Assembly (NCBI GenBank): GCA_963583905.1
Contig: OY757310.1
Coordinates: 104,313,927-104,377,926 of the forward strand
DNA from: Stenurella melanura
Lineage: Eukaryota; Arthropoda; Insecta; Coleoptera; Cerambycidae
Direction of reading: 5' to 3'
DNA: 64,000 nucleotides
The notes beneath the pieces were generated by a model that was not told the DNA's origin, did not search any database, and saw only the letters and a program-made list of their open reading frames with translations. Both the position numbers and the translations under genes were made by a program. Below are positions 35,501 to 48,906 of the stretch, piece after piece; the stretch's first letter is position 1, and each line of letters opens with the position of its first letter.

Positions 35501-37131
35501 GAGAGCTCGTAGTGAATCAAAACCTAAACTTCGTCTGATCGGAAAAAGTTATATAGAAAAATTATCCGCCGTGATGAGGCCGTTCGAAATGGCTCTATAA
35601 GATATTGGCGTAAAATCAACCGTTACCGAGTAAAATGGGTGAATAGTGGATTTTCATGTCAGCCCGTATAAGACGAAAACTGAACTTCGTCTATTCAGAA
35701 TATGTTATTTACCAATTTTATAGGTCTCGACGAGTTGGTTTGAAATGACCCTGTATGAATTTTTCATAAAATCAATCGTTATCCAGCAAAATGGACTAAC
35801 ATGTAAATTTTCATAGGAGAGCTCGTAGTGAATCAAAACCTAAACTTCGTCTGATCGGAAAAAGTTATATAGAAAAATTATCCGCCGTGATGAGGCGGTT
35901 CGAAATGGCTTTATAAGATATTGGCGTAAAATCAACCGTTACCGAGTAAAATGGGTGAATAGTGGATTTTCATGTCAGCCCGTATAAGACGAAAACTGAA
36001 CTTCGTCTATTCAGAATATGTTATTTACCAATTTTATAGGTCTCGACGAGTTGGTTTGAAATGACCCTGTATGAATTTTTCATAAAATCAATCGTTATCC
36101 AGCAAAATGGACTAACATGTAAATTTTCATAGGAGAGCTCGTAGTGAATCAAAACCTAAACTTCGTCTGATCGGAAAAAGTTATATAGAAAAATTATCCG
36201 CCGTGATGAGGCGGTTCGAAATGGTTCTATAAGATATTGGCGTAAAATCAACCGTTACCGTGTAAAATGGGTGAATAGTGGATTTTCATGTCAGCCCGTA
36301 TAAGAGGAAAACTGAACTTCGTCTATTCAGAATATGTTATTTACCAATTTTATAGGTCTCGACGAGTGGGTTTGAAATGACTCTGTATGAATTTTTCATA
36401 AAATAAATCGTTATCCAGCAAAATGGGCTAACATGTAAATTTTCATAGAAGAGGTCGTGGTGAATCAAAACCTAAACTTCGTCTGATCGGAAAAAGTTAT
36501 ATAGAAAAATTATCCGCCGTGATGAGGCGGTTCGAAATGGTTTTATAAGATATTGGCGTAAAATCAACCGTTACCGAGTAAAATGGGTGAATAGTGGATT
36601 TTCATGTCAGCCCGTATAAGACGAAAACTGAACTTCGTCTATTCAGAATATGTTATTTACCAATTTTATAGGTCTCGACGAGTTGGTTTGAAATGACTCT
36701 GTATGAATTTTTCATAAAATCAATCGTTATCCAGCAAAATGGACTAACATGTAAATTTTCATAGGAGAGGTCGTGGTGAATCAAAACCTAAACTTCGTCT
36801 GATCGGAAAAAGTTATATAGAAAAATTATCCGCCGTGATGAGGCGGTTCGAAATGGCTTTATAAGATATTGGCGTAAAATCAACCGTTACCGAGTAAAAT
36901 GGGTGAATAGTGGATTTTCATGTCAGCCCGTATAAGACGAAAACTGAACTTCGTCTATTCAGAATATGTTATTTACCAATTTTATAGGTCTCGACGAGTT
37001 GGTTTGAAATGACCCTGTATGAATTTTTCATAAAATCAATCGTTATCCAGCAAAATGGACTAACATGTAAATTTTCATAGGAGAGCTCGTAGTGAATCAA
37101 AACCTAAACTTCGTCTGATCGGAAAAAGTTA
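32531..37131 (+). repeat. 4.6-kb block, copy 2
   Basis: This is the downstream partner of 26850-31450, separated from it by about 1.1 kb of related monomers (31451-32530). That spacer and its surroundings (30800-32860) match 37420-39480 at a displacement of 6,620 bp, 21 monomers, marked by GAAATGACTGTATG at 31641/38261. Part of copy 2 (34930-36690) recurs at 53528-55288 (displacement 18,598 bp). The region has therefore been copied in overlapping pieces of different length, not in one event. Confidence 0.8.
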
Positions 37132-39149
37132 TATAGAAAAATTATCCGCCGTGATGAGGCGGTTCGAAATGGTTCTCTAAGATATTGGCGTAAAATCAAC
37201 CGTTGCCGAGTAAAATGGGTGAATAGTGAATTTTCATGTCAGCCCGTAATAAGAACTTCGTCTATTCAGAATATGTTATTTACCAATTTTATAGGTCTCG
37301 ACGAGTTGGTTTGAAATGACTCTATATGAATTTTTCATAAAATCAATCGTTATCCAGCAAAATGGACTAACATGTAAATTTTCATAGGAGAGCTCGTAGT
37401 GAATCAAAACCTAAACTTCGTCTGATCGGAAAAAGTTATATAGAAAAATTATCCGCCGTGATGAGGCGGTTCGAAATGGTTTTATAAGATATTGGCGTAA
37501 AATCAACCGTTACCGAGTAAAATGGGTGAATAGTGGATTTTCATGTCAGCCCGTATAAGACGAAAACTGAACTTCGTCTATTCAGAATATGTTATTTACC
37601 AATTTTATAGGTCTCGACGAGTTGGTTTGAAATGACTCTGTATGAATTTTTCATAAAATCAATCGTTATCCAGCAAAATGGACTAACATGTAAATTTTCA
37701 TAGGAGAGGTCGTGGTGAATCAAAACCTAAACTTCGTCTGATCGGAAAAAGTTATATAGAAAAATTATCCGCCGTGATGAGGCGGTTCGAAATGGCTTTA
37801 TAAGATATTGGCGTAAAATCAACCGTTACCGAGTAAAATGGGTGAATAGTGGATTTTCATGTCAGCCCGTATAAGACGAAAACTGAACTTCGTCTATTCA
37901 GAATATGTTATTTACCAATTTTATAGGTCTCGACGAGTTGGTTTGAAATGACCCTGTATGAATTTTTCATAAAATCAATCGTTATCCAGCAAAATGGACT
38001 AACATGTAAATTTTCATAGGAGAGCTCGTAGTGAATCAAAACCTAAACTTCGTCTGATCGGAAAAAGTTATATAGAAAAATTATCCGCCGTGATGAGGCG
38101 GTTCGAAATGGCTCTATAAGATATTGGCGTAAAATCAACCGTTACCGAGTAAAATGGGTGAATAGTGGATTTTCATGTCAGCCCGTATAAGACGAAAACT
38201 GAACTTCGTCTATTCAGAATATGTTATTTACCAATTTTATAGGTCTCGACGAGTTGGTTTGAAATGACTGTATGAATTTTTCATAAAATCAATCGTTATC
38301 CAGCAAAATGGACTAACATGTAAATTTTCATAGGAGAGGTCGTGGTGAATCAAAACCTAAACTTCGTCTGATCGGAAAAAGTTATATAGAAAAATTATCC
38401 GCCGTGATGAGGCGGTTCGAAATGGCTTTATAAGATATTGGCGTAAAATCAACCGTTACCGAGTAAAATGGGTGAATAGTGGATTTTCATGTCAGCCCGC
38501 AATAAGACGAAAACTGAACTTCGTCTATTCAGAATATGTTATTTACCAATTTTATAGGTCTCGACGAGTTGGTTTGAAATGACCCTGTATGAATTTTTCA
38601 TAAAATCAATCGTTATCCAGCAAAATGGACTAACATGTAAATTTTCATAGGAGAGCTCGTAGTGAATCAAAACCTAAACTTCGTCTGATCGGAAAAAGTT
38701 ATATAGAAAAATTATCCGCCGTGATGAGGCGGTTCGAAATGGCTCTATAAGATATTGGCGTAAAATCAACCGTTACCGAGTAAAATGGGTGAATAGTGGA
38801 TTTTCATGTCAGCCCGTATAAGACGAAAACTGAACTTCGTCTATTCAGAATATGTTATTTACCAATTTTATAGGTCTCGACGAGTTGGTTTGAAATGACT
38901 CTGTATGAATTTGTCATAAAATCAATCGTTATCCAGCAAAATGGACTAACATGTAAATTTTCATAGGAGAGGTCGTGGTGAATCAAAACCTAAACTTCGT
39001 CTGATCGGAAAAAGTTATATAGAAAAATTATCCACCGTGATGAGGCGGTTCGAAATGGCTTTATAAGATATTGGCGTAAAATCAACCGTTATCGAGTAAA
39101 ATGGGTGAATAGTGGATTTTCATGTCAGCCCGCAATAAGACGAAAACTG

Positions 39150-42100
39150 AACTTCGTCTATTCAGAATATGTTATTTACCAATTTTATAGGTCTCGACGA
39201 GTTGGTTTGAAATGACCCTGTATGAATTTTTCATAAAATCAATCGTTATCCAGCAAAATGGACTAACATGTAAATTTTCATAGGAGAGCTCGTAGTGAAT
39301 CAAAACCTAAACTTCGTCTGATCGGAAAAAGTTATATAGAAAAATTATCCGCCGTGATGAGGCGGTTCGAAATGGCTCTATAAGATATTGGCGTAAAATC
39401 AACCGTTACCGAGTAAAATGGGTGAATAGTGGATTTTCATGTCAGCCCGTATAAGACGAAAACTGAACTTCGTCTATTCAGAATACGTTATTTACCAATT
39501 TTATAGGTCTCGACGAGTTGGTTTGAAATGACTCTGTATGAATTTTTCATAAAATCAATCGTTATCCAGCAAAATGGACTAACATGTAAATGTTCATAGG
39601 AGAGGTCGTGGTGAATCAAAACCTAAACTTCGTCTGATCGGAAAAAGTAATATAGAAAAATTATCCGCCGTGATGAGGCGGTTCGAAATGGTTCTATAAG
39701 ATATTGGCGTAAAATCAACCGTTGCCGAGTAAAATGGGTGAATAGTGAATTTTCATGTCAGCCCGTATAAGACGAAAACTGAACTTCGTCTATTCAGAAT
39801 ATGTTATTTACCAATTTTATAGGTCTCGACGAGTTGGTTTGAAATGATTCTATATGAATTTTTCATAAAATCAATCGTTATCCAGCAAAATGGACTAACA
39901 TGTAAATTTTCATAGCAGAGCTCGTAATGAATCAAAACCTAAACTTCGTCTGATCGGAAAAAGTTATATAGAAAAATTATCCGCCGTGATGAGGCGGTTC
40001 GAAATGGTTCTCTAAGATATTGGCGTAAAATCAACCGTTGCCGAGTAAAATGGGTGAATAGTGAATTTTCATGTCAGCCCGTAATAAAAACTTCGTCTAT
40101 TCAGAATATGTTATTTACCAATTTTATAGGTCTCGACGAGTTGGTTTGAAATGACTCTATATGAATTTTTCATAAAATCAATCGTTATCCAGCAAAATGG
40201 ACTAACATGTAAATTTTCATAGGAGAGCTCGTAGTGAATCAAAACCTAAACTTCGTCTGATCGGAAAAAGTTATATAGAAAAATTATCCGCCGTGATGAG
40301 GCGGTTCGAAATGGTTCTATAAGATATTGGCGTAAAATCAACCGTTACCGAGTAAAATGGGTGAATAGTGGATTTTCATGTCAGCCCGTATAAGACGAAA
40401 ACTGAACTTCGTCTATTCAGAATATGTTATTTACCAATTTTATAGGTCTCGACGAGTTGGTTTGAAATGACCCTGTATGAATTTTTCATAAAATCAATCG
40501 TTATCCAGCAAAATGGACTAACATGTAAATTTTCATAGGAGAGCTCGTAGTGAATCAAAACCTAAACTTCGTCTGATCGGAAAAAGTTATATAGAAAAAT
40601 TATCCGCCGTGATGAGGCGGTTCGAAATGGTTCTATAAGATATTGGCGTAAAATCAACCGTTACCGAGTAAAATGGGTGAAGAGTGGATTTTCATGTCAG
40701 CCCGTATACGACGAAAACTGAACTTCGTCTATTCAGAATATGTTATTTACCAATTTTATAGGTCTCGACGAGTTGGTTTGAAATGATTCTATATGAATTT
40801 TTCATAAAATCAATCGTTATCCAGCAAAATGGACTAACATGTAAATTTTCATAGGAGAGCTCGTAGTGAATCAAAACCTAAACTTCGTCTGATCGGAAAA
40901 AGTTATATAGAAAAATTATCCGCCGTGATGAGGCGGTTCGAAATGGCTCTATAAGATATTGGCGTAAAATCAACCGTTACCGAGTAAAATGGGTGAATAG
41001 TGGATTTTCATATCAGCCCGTATAAGACGAAAACTGAACTTCGTCTATTCAGAATATGTTATTTACCAATTTTATAGGTCTCGACGAGTTGGTTTGAAAT
41101 GACCCTGTATGAATTTTTCATAAAATCAATCGTTATCCAGCAAAATGGACTAACATGTAAATTTTCATAGGAGAGCTCGTAGTGAATCAAAACCTAAACT
41201 TCGTCTGATCGGAAAAAGTTATATAGAAAAATTATCCGCCGTGATGAGGCGGTTCGAAATGGCTCTATAAGATATTGGCGTAAAATCAACCTTTACCGAG
41301 TAAAATGGGTGAATAGAGAATTTTCATGTCAGCCCGTAATAAGAACTTCGTCTATTCAGAAAATGTTATTTACCAATTTTATAGGTCTCGACGAGTTGGT
41401 TTGAAATGATTCTATATGAATTTTTCATAAAATCAATCGTTATCCAGCAAAATGGACTAACATGTAAATTTTCATAGCAGAGCTCGTAGTGAATCAAAAC
41501 CTAAACTTCGTCTGATCGGAAAAAGTTATATAGAAAAATTATCCGCCGTGATGAGGCGGTTCGAAATGGTTCTATAAGATATTGGCGTAAAATCAACCGT
41601 TACCGAGTAAAATGGGTGAATAGTGGATTTTCATGTCAGCCCGCAATAAGACGAAAACTGAACTTCGTCTATTCAGAATATGTTATTTACCAATTTTATA
41701 GGTCTCGACGAGTTGGTTTGAAATGACCCTGTATGAATTTTTCATAAAATCAATCGTTATCCAGCAAAATGGACTAACATGTAAATTTTCATAGGAGAGC
41801 TCGTAGTGAATCAAAACCTAAACTTCGTCTGATCGGAAAAAGTTATATAGAAAAATTATCCGCCGTGATGAGGCCGTTCGAAATGGCTCTATAAGATATT
41901 GGCGTAAAATCAACCGTTACCGAGTAAAATGGGTGAATAGTGGATTTTCATGTCAGCCCGTATAAGACGAAAACTGAACTTCGTCTATTCAGAATATGTT
42001 ATTTACCAATTTTATAGGTCTCGACGAGTTGGTTTGAAATGACCCTGTATGAATTTTTCATAAAATCAATCGTTATCCAGCAAAATGGACTAACATGTAA

Positions 42101-43140
42101 ATTTTCATAGGAGAGCTCGTAGTGAATCAAAACCTAAACTTCGTCTGATCGGAAAAAGTTATATAGAAAAATTATCCGCCGTGATGAGGGGGTTCGAAAT
42201 GGCTTTATAAGATATTGGCGTAAAATCAACCGTTACCGAGTAAAATGGGTGAATAGTGGATTTTCATGTCAGCCCGTATAAGACGAAAACTGAACTTCGT
42301 CTATTCAGAATATGTTATTTACCAATTTTATAGGTCTCGACGAGTTGGTTTGAAATGACCCTGTATGAATTTTTCATAAAATCAATCGTTATCCAGCAAA
42401 ATGGACTAACATGTAAATTTTCATAGGAGAGCTCGTAGTGAATCAAAACCTAAACTTCGTCTGATCGGAAAAAGTTATATAGAAAAATTATCCGCCGTGA
42501 TGAGGCGGTTCGAAATGGCTCTATAAGATATTGGCGTAAAATCAACCGTTACCGAGTAAAATGGGTGAATAGTGGATTTTCATGTCAGCCCGTATAAGAC
42601 GAAAAGTGAACTTCGTCTATTCAGAATATGTTATTTACCAATTTTATAGGTCTCGACGAGTTGGTTTGAAATGACCCTGTATGAATTTTTCATAAAATCA
42701 ATCGTTATCCAGCAAAATGGACTAACATGTAAATTTTCATAGGAGAGCTCGTAGTGAATCAAAACCTAAACTTCGTCTGATCGGAAAAAGTTATATAGAA
42801 AAATTATCCGCCGTGATGAGGCAGTTCGAAATGGCTCTATAAGATATTGGCGTAAAATCAACCGTTACCGAGTAAAATGGGTGAATAGTGGATTTTCATG
42901 TCAGCCCGTAGAAGACGAAAACTGAACTTCGTCTATTCAGAATATGTTATTTACCAATTTTATAGGTCTCGACGAGTTGGTTTGAAATGACTATATATGA
43001 ATTTTACATAAAATCAATCGTTATCCAGCAAAATGGACTAACATGTAAATTTTCATAGCAGAGGTCGTGGTGAATCAAAACCTAAACTTCGTCTGATCGG
43101 AAAAAGTTATATAGAAAAATTATCCGCCGTGATGAGGCGG
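39150..43140 (+). repeat. 4.0-kb block repeated 16,079 bp away (at 55229-59219)
   Basis: Markers GAATACGTT, GTAAATGTTC (39586/55665), AGTAATATAG, GTGAAGAGTGG (40677/56756), CATATCAGCCCG, AGGCCG, AGGGGG, CGTAGAAGACG and GACTATATATG all recur in order at the same displacement. Reading through both copies I noticed one difference, TAATAAAAAC against TAATAAGAAC near 40087/56166. The near identity over 12-13 monomers implies a recent copying event. The block overlaps the start of the 15-monomer HOR. Confidence 0.82.
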
Positions 43141-45121
43141 TTCGAAATGGCTCTATAAGATATTGGCGTAAAATCAACCGTTACCGAGTAAAATGGGTGA
43201 ATAGTGGATTTTCATGTCAGCCCGCAATAAGACGAAAACTGAACTTCGTCTATTCAGAATATGTTATTTACCAATTTTATAGGTCTCGACGAGTTGGTTT
43301 GAAATGACCCTGTATGAATTTTTCATAAAATCAATCGTTATCCAGCAAAATGGACTAACATGTAAATTTTCATAAGAGAGCTCGTAGTGAATCAAAACCT
43401 AAACTTCGTCTGATCGGAAAAAGTTATATAGAAAAATTATCCGCCGTGATGAGGCGGTTCGAAATGGCTTTATAAGATATTGGCGTAAAATCAACCGTTA
43501 CCGAGTAAAATGGGTGAATAGTGGATTTTCATGTCAGCCCGTATAAGACGAAAACTGAACTTCGTCTATTCAGAATATGTTATTTACCAATTTTATAGGT
43601 CTCGACGAGTTGGTTTGAAATGACCCTGTATGAATTTTTCATAAAATCAATCGTTATCCAGCAAAATGGACTAACATGTAAATTTTCATAGGAGAGCTCG
43701 TAGTGAATCAAAACCTAAACTTCGTCTGATCGGAAAAAGTTATATAGAAAAATTATCCGCCGTGTTGAGGCGGTTCGAAATGGCTCTATAAGATATTGGC
43801 GTAAAATCAACCGTTACCGAGTAAAATGGGTGAATAGTGGATTTTCATGTCAGCCCGTATAAGACGAAAACTGAACTTCGTCTATTCAGAATATGTTATT
43901 TACCAATTTTATAGGTTTCGACGAGTTGGTTTGAAATGACTCTGTATGAATTTTTCATAAAATAAATCGTTATCCAGCAAAATGGACTAACATGTAAATT
44001 TTCATAGGAGAGGTCGTGGTGAATCAAAACCTAAACTTCGTCTGATCGGAAAAAGTTATATAGACAAATTATCCGCCGTGATGAGGCGGTTCGAAATGGT
44101 TCTATAAGATATTGGCGTAAAATCAACCGTTACCGAGTAAAATGGGTGAATAGTGGATTTTCATGTCAGCCCGCAATAAGACGAAAACTGAACTTCGTCT
44201 ATTCAGAATATGTTATTTACCAATTTTATAGGTCTCGACGAGTTGGTTTGAAATGACCCTGTATGAATTTTTCATAAAATCAATCGTTATCCAGCAAAAT
44301 GGACTAACATGTAAATTTTCATAGGAGAGCTCGTAGTGAATCAAAACCTAACTTCGTCTGATCGGAAAAAGTTATATAGAAAAATTATCCGCCGTGATGA
44401 GGCGGTTCGAAATGGCTCTATAAGATATTGGCGTAAAATCAACCGTTACCGAGTAAAATGGGTGAATAGTGGATTTTCATGTCAGCCCGCAATAAGACGA
44501 AAACTGAACTTCGTCTATTCAGAATATGTTATTTACCAATTTTATAGGTCTCGACGAGTTGGTTTGAAATGACCCTGTATGAATTTTTCATAAAATCAAT
44601 CGTTATCCAGCAAAATGGACTAACATGTAAATTTTCATAGCAGAGCTCGTAATGAATCAAAACCTAAACTTCGTCTGATCGGAAAAAGTTATATAGAAAA
44701 ATTATCCGCCGTGATGAGGCGGTTCGAAATGGCTCTATAAGATATTGGCGTGAAATCAACCGTTACCGAGTAAAATGGGTGAATAGTGGATTTTCATGTC
44801 AGCCCGTATAAGACGAAAACTGAACTTCGTCTATTCAGAATATGTTATTTACCAATTTTATAGGGCTCGACGAGTTGGTTTGAAATGACTCTATATGAAT
44901 TTTTCATAAAATCAATCGTTATCCAGCAAAATGGACTAACATGTAAATTTTCATAGGAGAGCTCGTAGTGAATCAAAACCTAAACTTCGTCTGATCGGAA
45001 AAAGTTATATAGAAAAATTATCCGCCGTGATGAGGCGGTTCGAAATGGTTCTATAAGATATTGGCGTAAAATCAACCGTTACCGAGTAAAATGGGTGAAT
45101 AGTGGATTTTCATGTCAGCCC
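40388..45121 (+). repeat. 15/12-monomer HOR, copy 1 (4,734 bp, 15 monomers)
   Basis: Reading box status monomer by monomer gives intact x3, 10-bp deletion, shifted, intact x3, central substitution, shifted, intact x2, shifted x2, intact. Ordered private markers are GTGAAGAGTGG with TATACGACG, CATATCAGCCC, GAATAGAGAATTTT, AGGCCG, AGGGGG, GAAAAGTGAAC, AGGCAG, CGTAGAAG, GACTATATATG, CATAAGAGAG, GTGTTGAGG, GGTTTCGACG, AGACAAATT, CCTAACTTCG, GTGAAATC and AGGGCTCG. The phase chosen here (the G of CCCG) is arbitrary. Confidence 0.92.
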
Positions 45122-48100
45122 GTATAAGACGAAAACTGAACTTCGTCTATTCAGAATATGTTATTTACCAATTTTATAGGTCTCGACGAGTTGGTTTGAA
45201 ATGACCCTGTATGAATTTTTCATAAAATCAATCGTTATCCAGCAAAATGGACTAACATGTAAATTTTCATAGGAGAGCTCGTAGTGAATCAAAACCTAAA
45301 CTTCGTCTGATCGGAAAAAGTTATATAGAAAAATTATCCGCCGTGATGAGGCGGTTCGAAATGGTTCTATAAGATATTGGCGTAAAATCAACCGTTACCG
45401 AGTAAAATGGGTGAAGAGTGGATTTTCATGTCAGCCCGTATACGACGAAAACTGAACTTCGTCTATTCAGAATATGTTATTTACCAATTTTATAGGTCTC
45501 GACGAGTTGGTTTGAAATGATTCTATATGAATTTTTCATAAAATCAATCGTTATCCAGCAAAATGGACTAACATGTAAATTTTCATAGGAGAGCTCGTAG
45601 TGAATCAAAACCTAAACTTCGTCTGATCGGAAAAAGTTATATAGAAAAATTATCCGCCGTGATGAGGCGGTTCGAAATGGCTCTATAAGATATTGGCGTA
45701 AAATCAACCGTTACCGAGTAAAATGGGTGAATAGTGGATTTTCATATCAGCCCGTATAAGACGAAAACTGAACTTCGTCTATTCAGAATATGTTATTTAC
45801 CAATTTTATAGGTCTCGACGAGTTGGTTTGAAATGACCCTGTATGAATTTTTCATAAAATCAATCGTTATCCAGCAAAATGGACTAACATGTAAATTTTC
45901 ATAGGAGAGCTCGTAGTGAATCAAAACCTAAACTTCGTCTGATCGGAAAAAGTTATATAGAAAAATTATCCGCCGTGATGAGGCGGTTCGAAATGGCTCT
46001 ATAAGATATTGGCGTAAAATCAACCTTTACCGAGTAAAATGGGTGAATAGAGAATTTTCATGTCAGCCCGTAATAAGAACTTCGTCTATTCAGAAAATGT
46101 TATTTACCAATTTTATAGGTCTCGACGAGTTGGTTTGAAATGATTCTATATGAATTTTTCATAAAATCAATCGTTATCCAGCAAAATGGACTAACATGTA
46201 AATTTTCATAGCAGAGCTCGTAGTGAATCAAAACCTAAACTTCGTCTGATCGGAAAAAGTTATATAGAAAAATTATCCGCCGTGATGAGGCGGTTCGAAA
46301 TGGTTCTATAAGATATTGGCGTAAAATCAACCGTTACCGAGTAAAATGGGTGAATAGTGGATTTTCATGTCAGCCCGCAATAAGACGAAAACTGAACTTC
46401 GTCTATTCAGAATATGTTATTTACCAATTTTATAGGTCTCGACGAGTTGGTTTGAAATGACCCTGTATGAATTTTTCATAAAATCAATCGTTATCCAGCA
46501 AAATGGACTAACATGTAAATTTTCATAGGAGAGCTCGTAGTGAATCAAAACCTAAACTTCGTCTGATCGGAAAAAGTTATATAGAAAAATTATCCGCCGT
46601 GATGAGGCCGTTCGAAATGGCTCTATAAGATATTGGCGTAAAATCAACCGTTACCGAGTAAAATGGGTGAATAGTGGATTTTCATGTCAGCCCGTATAAG
46701 ACGAAAACTGAACTTCGTCTATTCAGAATATGTTATTTACCAATTTTATAGGTCTCGACGAGTTGGTTTGAAATGACCCTGTATGAATTTTTCATAAAAT
46801 CAATCGTTATCCAGCAAAATGGACTAACATGTAAATTTTCATAGGAGAGCTCGTAGTGAATCAAAACCTAAACTTCGTCTGATCGGAAAAAGTTATATAG
46901 AAAAATTATCCGCCGTGATGAGGGGGTTCGAAATGGCTTTATAAGATATTGGCGTAAAATCAACCGTTACCGAGTAAAATGGGTGAATAGTGGATTTTCA
47001 TGTCAGCCCGTATAAGACGAAAACTGAACTTCGTCTATTCAGAATATGTTATTTACCAATTTTATAGGTCTCGACGAGTTGGTTTGAAATGACCCTGTAT
47101 GAATTTTTCATAAAATCAATCGTTATCCAGCAAAATGGACTAACATGTAAATTTTCATAGGAGAGCTCGTAGTGAATCAAAACCTAAACTTCGTCTGATC
47201 GGAAAAAGTTATATAGAAAAATTATCCGCCGTGATGAGGCGGTTCGAAATGGCTCTATAAGATATTGGCGTAAAATCAACCGTTACCGAGTAAAATGGGT
47301 GAATAGTGGATTTTCATGTCAGCCCGTATAAGACGAAAAGTGAACTTCGTCTATTCAGAATATGTTATTTACCAATTTTATAGGTCTCGACGAGTTGGTT
47401 TGAAATGACCCTGTATGAATTTTTCATAAAATCAATCGTTATCCAGCAAAATGGACTAACATGTAAATTTTCATAGGAGAGCTCGTAGTGAATCAAAACC
47501 TAAACTTCGTCTGATCGGAAAAAGTTATATAGAAAAATTATCCGCCGTGATGAGGCAGTTCGAAATGGCTCTATAAGATATTGGCGTAAAATCAACCGTT
47601 ACCGAGTAAAATGGGTGAATAGTGGATTTTCATGTCAGCCCGTAGAAGACGAAAACTGAACTTCGTCTATTCAGAATATGTTATTTACCAATTTTATAGG
47701 TCTCGACGAGTTGGTTTGAAATGACTATATATGAATTTTACATAAAATCAATCGTTATCCAGCAAAATGGACTAACATGTAAATTTTCATAGCAGAGGTC
47801 GTGGTGAATCAAAACCTAAACTTCGTCTGATCGGAAAAAGTTATATAGACAAATTATCCGCCGTGATGAGGCGGTTCGAAATGGTTCTATAAGATATTGG
47901 CGTAAAATCAACCGTTACCGAGTAAAATGGGTGAATAGTGGATTTTCATGTCAGCCCGCAATAAGACGAAAACTGAACTTCGTCTATTCAGAATATGTTA
48001 TTTACCAATTTTATAGGTCTCGACGAGTTGGTTTGAAATGACCCTGTATGAATTTTTCATAAAATCAATCGTTATCCAGCAAAATGGACTAACATGTAAA

Positions 48101-48906
48101 TTTTCATAGGAGAGCTCGTAGTGAATCAAAACCTAACTTCGTCTGATCGGAAAAAGTTATATAGAAAAATTATCCGCCGTGATGAGGCGGTTCGAAATGG
48201 CTCTATAAGATATTGGCGTAAAATCAACCGTTACCGAGTAAAATGGGTGAATAGTGGATTTTCATGTCAGCCCGCAATAAGACGAAAACTGAACTTCGTC
48301 TATTCAGAATATGTTATTTACCAATTTTATAGGTCTCGACGAGTTGGTTTGAAATGACCCTGTATGAATTTTTCATAAAATCAATCGTTATCCAGCAAAA
48401 TGGACTAACATGTAAATTTTCATAGCAGAGCTCGTAATGAATCAAAACCTAAACTTCGTCTGATCGGAAAAAGTTATATAGAAAAATTATCCGCCGTGAT
48501 GAGGCGGTTCGAAATGGCTCTATAAGATATTGGCGTGAAATCAACCGTTACCGAGTAAAATGGGTGAATAGTGGATTTTCATGTCAGCCCGTATAAGACG
48601 AAAACTGAACTTCGTCTATTCAGAATATGTTATTTACCAATTTTATAGGGCTCGACGAGTTGGTTTGAAATGATTCTATATGAATTTTTCATAAAATCAA
48701 TCGTTATCCAGCAAAATGGACTAACATGTAAATTTTCATAGGAGAGCTCGTAGTGAATCAAAACCTAAACTTCGTCTGATCGGAAAAAGTTATATAGAAA
48801 AATTATCCGCCGTGATGAGGCGGTTCGAAATGGTTCTATAAGATATTGGCGTAAAATCAACCGTTACCGAGTAAAATGGGTGAATAGTGGATTTTCATGT
48901 CAGCCC
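45122..48906 (+). repeat. 15/12-monomer HOR, copy 2 (3,785 bp, 12 monomers)
   Basis: Same marker order as copy 1, except that three monomers are missing between GACTATATATG (47725 region) and AGACAAATT (47848 region). The lost piece contains CATAAGAGAG, GTGTTGAGG and GGTTTCGACG. The junction is in register, so it is a clean loss of exactly three monomers, as expected from unequal exchange between equivalent positions. Box status is intact x3, deletion, shifted, intact x3, substitution, shifted x2, intact. Confidence 0.92.
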
